Shown piece after piece: positions 54,200 through 61,300 of a DNA stretch of 64,000 nucleotides. Location of the stretch: positions 62,001 through 126,000 of the forward strand of contig NZ_JAUSBA010000018.1 in assembly GCF_030652235.1 (NCBI RefSeq), written 5' to 3'. The notes beneath the pieces are model-generated. The model was not told the DNA's origin. It saw only the letters and a program-made list of their open reading frames with translations, and did not search any database. The stretch is from Cypionkella sp. (GTDB lineage: Bacteria; Pseudomonadota; Alphaproteobacteria; Rhodobacterales; Rhodobacteraceae). The translations under genes were made by a program, and so were the position numbers. Numbering within the stretch: the stretch's first letter is position 1; each line of letters opens with the position of its first letter.

Positions 54200-55020
54200 A
54201 ATACGACCCCTGTCTTTCCGGCCATGTAGGTTTCAGTGCTGGCAATCTGGGCGGCGGTCAGGTTTGCGCCAAATCGGAAGGTTAAGCCGTAGAGGTTGCC
54301 GTTGAATGGCAGCGACGTTCCGCCTCGGCGACCGATGTAGATCGGATAGGCGAGGTAGTTTCCTGTGCCTTGGTCTGCCACTGCCGAAGCTATCTGCGCA
54401 CCGTTTAGCCGCAAAATCTGGTTGTCAGCGGCTATGTCGCCCAAGCCAGTCAAAACCACGGTGCTGGGGGCAGCAAAACCCGCGCCAGAAACGCTCCATG
54501 CACTAAACAGGGTACCCTTACTAGCAAACCCGAACGTGCTGCCTGTGGTGTTTAGCGGAGCGACAATACCAATCACACCGTTATTTGCTGCAATACTTGC
54601 GCTGCTTTCCAGTAGCACCCCAACTGCCGCATCCGACAGCTTCCGCACCCCGGCGAACACCTGTGCCTTATCCGTTCCCGGCGTGATCGTCCCTGTGACC
54701 ATGAAATCATCAACGCCGTCGAACGCGAGATAACTCAGCCCGCCGCTGGTTTGATACGTTGGCCGTGACGCTGCTGTGGCTTGCGTTGCGTGATTGCCGC
54801 GCCCCGACTTATCCAGCATCAGCCCAACAGGTTGCCCGGATGCCGTAACAGGAGTGGTGCCAGCGGCGTCTTGAAACAGCGTTGACAGGTCGGACGGGTC
54901 ATACCACGCGCCCGGCTCACCAAGGGCGAATAGGGTGAGGATGGATACGCTGCGAAGCAAGCCGTGGCCTGTCAGAATCCGCCCAAGCCTTGCGTTTCCT
55001 CTGTTTGCCCCCACCCGCAT
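54196..55020 (-). CDS. LamG-like phage tail protein
   Basis: 274 residues. PGAWYDPSDLSTLFQDAAGTTPV, LMLDKSGRGNHATQAT and YLAFDGVDDFMVTGTI are the typical concanavalin/LamG-like lectin fold of phage tail fibres and adhesins, ending NLYGLTFRFGANLTAAQIASTETYMA. Likely host-surface or particle-surface binding. Confidence 0.82.
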   Translation of the reverse strand: MRVGANRGNARLGRILTGHGLLRSVSILTLFALGEPGAWYDPSDLSTLFQDAAGTTPVTASGQPVGLMLDKSGRGNHATQATAASRPTYQTSGGLSYLAFDGVDDFMVTGTITPGTDKAQVFAGVRKLSDAAVGVLLESSASIAANNGVIGIVAPLNTTGSTFGFASKGTLFSAWSVSGAGFAAPSTVVLTGLGDIAADNQILRLNGAQIASAVADQGTGNYLAYPIYIGRRGGTSLPFNGNLYGLTFRFGANLTAAQIASTETYMAGKTGVVL

Positions 55021-55022
55021 GG

Positions 55023-55271
55023 TTACACCAGCGTGTCAGCAATGACATAGACACCGCCGCGCCCGCGCAAGTGAAGGTATTCACCTGCGACCAGCGCCAA
55101 AGACACCGCCTTTTCCCGCTCGACCTTTGCGCCGCCAACAATACCAGCTGGGCTGGCAGAGCTGATTACTGTCCACTCGCCGGGATGATCGTCGGTTTCA
55201 AAGGTGGCGTTTCCGGGGCCTGTAGCGACCGGAAGCCATGCAGCAGAGAGGGTGTAATTATTCTGGGCCAT
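55023..55271 (-). CDS. Phage hypothetical protein before the polyvalent gene
   Basis: 82 residues (MAQNNYTLSAAWLPVATGPG to GVYVIADTLV), mostly beta. Small virion-associated candidate, two bases from the LamG-like start. A 116-bp gap separates it from the polyvalent gene and could hold a late promoter. Confidence 0.65.
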   Translation of the reverse strand: MAQNNYTLSAAWLPVATGPGNATFETDDHPGEWTVISSASPAGIVGGAKVEREKAVSLALVAGEYLHLRGRGGVYVIADTLV

Positions 55272-55387
55272 AGAAAGCTCGATCCATTGGGGGTAAACCC
55301 GGTTGATCGGCGCACATCCTATGCGTCAGTGAAATCTGGATACCAGATTTGGTGCTTGGGTTCTAGTCTGAGAATATATGTGGCGTT

Positions 55388-58300
55388 CTATCGCCCGATT
55401 GGTGTTGCCCGCTCTGCCCGCAGTCGATCATTCAACCTCGGATTAAGAATAATCCCAAACTCTGACCGATCGGAGGCGCGCATCTTGCTGCGAGCTGACA
55501 GCTTGATCGACTCGCCAGTGATCGGATATTCAGGATAGCGGCTGTTGAAGTCGCCGATCTGGGCCAGAATGTCAGCCGGAATCCCATCGCCAGCCAAGAT
55601 CGCCTTTGCCGCCGCCTTCTGGATGCCGCTGCGTTCATCCGTCACCTGCATCTCGCGGTCTTTCAGGCGGCTGTTGATGTCATACCGCTCCGCAATCTCG
55701 GCCGGGGTAAACCCGATGGCTTGCACGATTGCCTGATACGGCGAAACGCCTTCGATCAGGCTGTCACCTTTCAAGGTGTTGACGCCATCGCCGACATATC
55801 GAACCGACTTCATGCCATCGCGGATTACCTTGGGAACGGCCGCTTCTGTGCCGCGCCACCATTCGCCATCCGCCGCCAACTGCACGCCACGGGCAGCTCC
55901 TGCACCAATAGAAACGGCTGGGCCAAGCAAATTCATTACTTGGTGCGTATAGAGGTCAGCCCCTTCCAGATCGTTCGGCGCATCGCGCCACCAAAGGTTT
56001 GGCATGCCGATACGGTCCGTCAGATCGACGCCAAGGATCTGGCCGGGAACACCATTTAGCACGGCACCCATTGTGAAATTCCATGCCGCAACACCAGCGG
56101 AATCGCCCTGCATCAAGAGCGCCTCTTGCAGCCATTCTTTGATGTCGTCGTCATCAGCACCGGGGGCAAGCATGCCCATAAGCATCATCAGCAGGCCATA
56201 GCCCCAGACGCCCCGGATACCTGCATGTGCCATCATCGACAGGGTGAGGCCGACAAGCTGCAACCGGGCCTCGCGGCGGTCCTCTTTGGTGGCACCGTTG
56301 AGCATCTGGTGGGTGTCGCGGAACAACCGCCACAGCATGTTCACGGTGAACTGGCGGAACGTGGTCAGCGCCTTGCCCATGTTATCCTGCATGAAGCGCG
56401 GGCGGCTGTTGTTCTGCATGTCGAAGTGGATTTTGAACGTCAGATCGCCAGCCGCATCCACCGCCGCAGCATGGTCCAGCCCCTCAGCCTTGGCCAAGCG
56501 ATAGCTGGCAAGGAATGTGACCTCGCGGTTAAAGCGTTCGGCGTGATGGAAGAAGAAGCCGATCCGCTTCATCCATTTCTCACGGCGGGCATTGTATTCG
56601 ATGCCATGTTCCGCCGCAGATGCCAGATCGTGCGCCTGCGTCTTGTCGATGGTGCCGCGCCGCACCGCCTCGGCCAGCGCCGCTTTTTCCTCTGTGGTCA
56701 GGTTCGGCGAGTTTTCCGCCGTCCACTGATCGGTCCAGACCGGGACACCAGCAACACGCTTGGAAACTTTACCCCGGCCTGCCACGAAGTCCTTGCTGGC
56801 TTTGCCGAGTGCCTTGGTGACGCCCACAACCCCGGCCTTGCCGAACCGTGCCGACATCAACGGGATGCCGACAACTGTGGTTTGCGTGATGTTCGCCAGT
56901 GCCGCCGCAGGGGTGGCACCGAGATACCAGATGAAGGCCGCATTGGACATATACGCGACGTAACGATTGCCCTTCGGGTTCATGGTGAAGTCGTGGCGCT
57001 TCTTCATCTCGGCCACGACTTGCAGCGCCCGGTTGGGGTTATCAGCAACCTTCGCCTGTTCAGTTGCGTCGTTGAGGTGTTCTTCCATAAGCAGGCCATG
57101 CTCCAGCTTCGCGAGCTGGTGGCCACCGTGGAACATCTGATTGCTGAACGCGCGGAAGGCATCGGCACTGTAGCCAGCCCGGCCTTTGCGGTGAATACTC
57201 GAGGTGCGGATAGACATATCCGGCAAGGTTCCCAGCCAGTGCTGCCATACCGCATCCATGACCTCATCGCTGGCGCCGGATTCGGCGAGCATGTTCTCGA
57301 TGTCAGCGACAAAACTTGGGTCGATCTGCCCGCGCAGCTTTTGCGCATCATCCATGGTGCCATGCTCGATCTTGGTTTCGCCTTTTTCTTTCATCTCACG
57401 GATGAAGGCTTGTTGCTGGCTCTCCTTCTCGAACTTGCTGAACGAAATGACGGCCCCCACGGAATTTCGCACGGTGACAAAATAGTTGCCGAAGCGCGCC
57501 AGAGGGAAATATGGGCCCAAGAGCCGGTTCAACTCAAACTTCTTGCGCAGAGCGGCCAAGCGCGCACGCGCCGAGAAACCACCGCGCATCTTCACCGCTT
57601 TCAACTTGGCATCGGCGGCGGCAATGGCCTCGTCCCGCTCCACACCTTCCAGCCCTTCATCGCGGATGCGCGCGATTTCCTTTTCATGGGTGCGAACCGC
57701 GCGCTTCAAGCCGATCTTCGTGGCGTTCTGGATGTTCTGGAGGATCGCCTTTTCGGAAGCTTGCCCCATGGCATCATAGCCAGATTTCACCGTGCGATAG
57801 AGCTGGCGGAACTCTAAAGGCAGCGCCTTATATTCAGCCCTCAGCTTGGCGTAGCTGCCTTCATGCGCCTCAATCTCGCGCATCGCATCCTTGGCCCAAT
57901 CGCTTGCTTTATCGCCATTCTCCGCAATCTCACGCCGCGCCCTCGCATCCATTGCATGCACCCAGGTATCTGGCTCGGAAGGGTCGATACCGGACAGCGT
58001 TGAGCTGTGCATCAGGTCGGACATTTTGCTGCTGGCGTCAGGGTTCTTGTTCTGGGCGGCCAGCCAGCGCTGCGCCACGGCATCGGCCCGCGCGTGCCAC
58101 TCGTTGCGCACGGAATCCATTTCCTCCTTCTGGCGCAGATAGGCCTTGGCTGCGGGCAGATATTTACCCAACTCGGCGAACAGCGCCCGACCGGGCACCA
58201 GCGACAGAGCGTTGTAGCCATTATCGCCCACCATCTTATCGGTGACGATGTTGGAAACCCATTCGCCGGGGTTTTTCCAGTGGCGCGAGCCAACCAAACC

Positions 58301-61300
58301 CTTGAACTTATCCTGCACTGCGATCAGTGGATTGCGCATTTCCTTTTCATCCGAGGCCGCCGCATCGGGCGAGGCATCAGGCTTTGGCCCAATGTCAGCG
58401 CCACCATCCTGCCCGCGCCCGCCGACCTTACCGCCAGCAATCCGCTCCATGACCATGGCCGCATCTGTGAAACCTTCACCGCGCAGCGCCGAAGCAAACG
58501 CGCGGAAGAACGCCGCAACCTTGTTGAATATCCGCGACACCGGCCCCGCCGCAGCCCGAGCGCCTGCCCATTCCCGATACATCTCGGCCACGGCTTCTTC
58601 GGTCTGTACTGCGGGGGATTTATCGGAATATGCCTTCTCCACCCGCGCCATGATCTCAACATCACCACGCGCCGCCGCCACCAGCGTCCGCCATTCTACG
58701 CCAGTGAACAAGCCATAGGGCTTTGACCAGAGCGATTCATCCCGCAGGGCGTGAACAATCTCATGTCGCATGACGCCAACTGGATCAGCCGAGTCCGCGG
58801 AGATTTCAATCTGCGCCCCGGCCTGCCGCCCTTGGATCGGGATGCCGTTGCGATCCAGCAGACGACGCACAAGGATTGGCGAAACCTTGCCAGCCAGCCC
58901 AGCCGATTTTACTTCGGCAGCAATCGACTCTGAAATCGCGAGTAGGGATGAAACCGGGATGGGTTTGGAATTGGCAACATCGCCTCGGCTGTAGAATATC
59001 TTGCCGAGGCCGCGCGCTACCAGTTTATCCGACTGCTGTAGAGATCGTTCCAGTAGTCCGGGTCTTTTTCCGCTCGGCGTGTGTGCCAAGGTATTGAGGA
59101 GAATGCCTCGCTTAAGCGTTTTGCGCCCCGCGCCTGCCGCTCTAGCTCCGGCAGTGGTACTCCATGCTCTAAAGCGCCCATCAGCAATGGACTCGCCTTC
59201 ACCATCTCGGAAGGTGCCTGTTGCGAAATCGTATCGAGCATCGGCTACCTCCGGCACATGATGGATAAGGTTTTCCACACTGACATCAATCAGTGATTCG
59301 ACATTACCAACTGTATCGCCATCCGTCCAGACCAGCGGGGTTACACCAAGGGCCGCATCACCTTTAATTTGCCGTTCATGGGGCTCCAAATGCTTGGTGG
59401 TGCCGTGCTTAAGCGCCGAAGAAAGCATTGCCTCGGTTCTGCGCCGCAACGCGATGTCGGAAAGGCCTTCTGGATCACCAATGAACACCTGACCCGAGTT
59501 ATAGGCGTAATCAGCCACCGCCGAATAGACGGCGCTGCCCGCGCCGCCTTCCGTCATGTTGCTGACATCCATCCAGACGTTGCCATCGCCTTCATAGACA
59601 AAGAAGTCCTGCCCACCCGTGCGAAGAAGGTGCATCTTTTCGGCCCCAAGCTTTTCAGCCCGTTCCGAAAATGCGCTGGCCTCGCCCTGCGTGGCAACAT
59701 CACCAACATAGGTGACGCTTGGGTCAACCTCGCCAAACACCGCCTTGATTGAGGTGCCTTGTGCCGTGGGGTTCTGGAACAGATCATCGACCGATGCCAA
59801 CTCCGCCATGATCTCGGCGGCAAAGGCAGAATCCATATCCGCAGGCTCTTGGCCATCTGGGAACCGCGAATACATCTCGACGCCGCGATCTGTTTCCCGC
59901 GTCTCGATTACAGTGAACAGCTTGTCGAAAGCCGCCCGCACCGCTGGTTCTTCATCGGCGATCAGGTAAGGATAGCTATCGCCTTCCAAGCCCTGCAAGG
60001 CCGCCGCTGCTTTCCAATATTCCTCGGAAACGATGTTCGCGAGATAATCGTTGGCGGCGTTCTGATCGCGCAGCTTGGCGATGACGTAGCTTTCAAACGC
60101 CCGCGCGTGCATTTCAACGCCGGTGGACCAATAGGGAGTCGACCGCATCTTGTCGATCACGGCGGAGCGCGGTTTCAGCTTCGTGGTGCGCAACGCCTCC
60201 CGCAGATCGGCGAAGGCCTGCAACACCTCTGGCCGCACGTCCGCAGCCTCGCCAGTCTTGCGCGGGGCCGGGTTGTTGGTGACAAATTCGACAGGCCGCC
60301 CCCGCATCCGCTCGAAATAGTTATCGACGGCATGAAACCATTCATGCGCCAGCGAGCCCGCCCCTTTGTCCTTGGTCAGATTGATCACGATATTGCCGGA
60401 CTCGTAATGCGCCTTTGCCGGGGTTTTCCCGCCACGCCCGCGCGCGCCGAAAGCCAAGCCCATCTGCCCATTCAAGGAAAGAGCCTTGGGCGGAATCCCG
60501 ATGATGCCTGCCAAATCCATCAGCGCGTCATAGGCTTGGTTCAAGTCCTGCTGACGGCGCGCGCCCTCGACATAATTTCCGAACTGGACACCACGAAAGC
60601 CAAAGGTCTGCTCGAATGCTTCCGGGGTGACATCTGCGCCAAGGCGGTGATCATCGCCGATCCGCTCGCTGTTGGTGTCGCGGCGCTCGCTGGGCACCTC
60701 TTTCATCGCGGCCAATCGTTTTTCCAGATCGGCCCGATTGTTGGTGCGGTAGGCGCGCGCCTCCTGACTGGTGGCAAAACGTTGAACTTCTACGGGCTTG
60801 CCCGCGACTTTCACGCCGATGAACACATAGGCCTCGCCACCCTTGGGCTTGGCGCTGTAGATCAGGAACTCCGGGCCTTTCTTGGCTTTGGCGGTTTCGG
60901 CAGTGGTATCCGTGCCAGTGGCTTTGAAAGCCTGAATTGCCGCCTCTTTGGTTGCACCGAAGGCCAAAACCTTGGGCCAGTTGCGCGCGCCGGGGCCGAT
61001 CACCTCATAGCGGGCTTGGGTCATTTTGCCGTCAGACAGATATGGGGTGGAGTGTTGGAGCTTGATTCCAGTCAGATCGCGATCATGGCCGAGGGCAAGA
61101 TAAAGATCGACCGCACCCATGATGTCGTCACGCAGACGCGACATCGAAGGCTGCTCCAACCGGTCACGGATGCCTTGCGGATCTATGACGCCATCCAGAA
61201 GGCTGCGTGAGAACGTGCGCAGCAACTTCACGGCTTCGACCCAGCCCTTGAGTTTCCAGCCCTGCGGCTTGCGCGGCACATGCTGGCGGGCGGCACGGAT

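Noticed and set aside
56126-57817. 563-residue plus-strand ORF opposite the polyvalent gene
   Set aside because: Antisense shadow; no coherent motifs, while the minus frame has recognisable domains.
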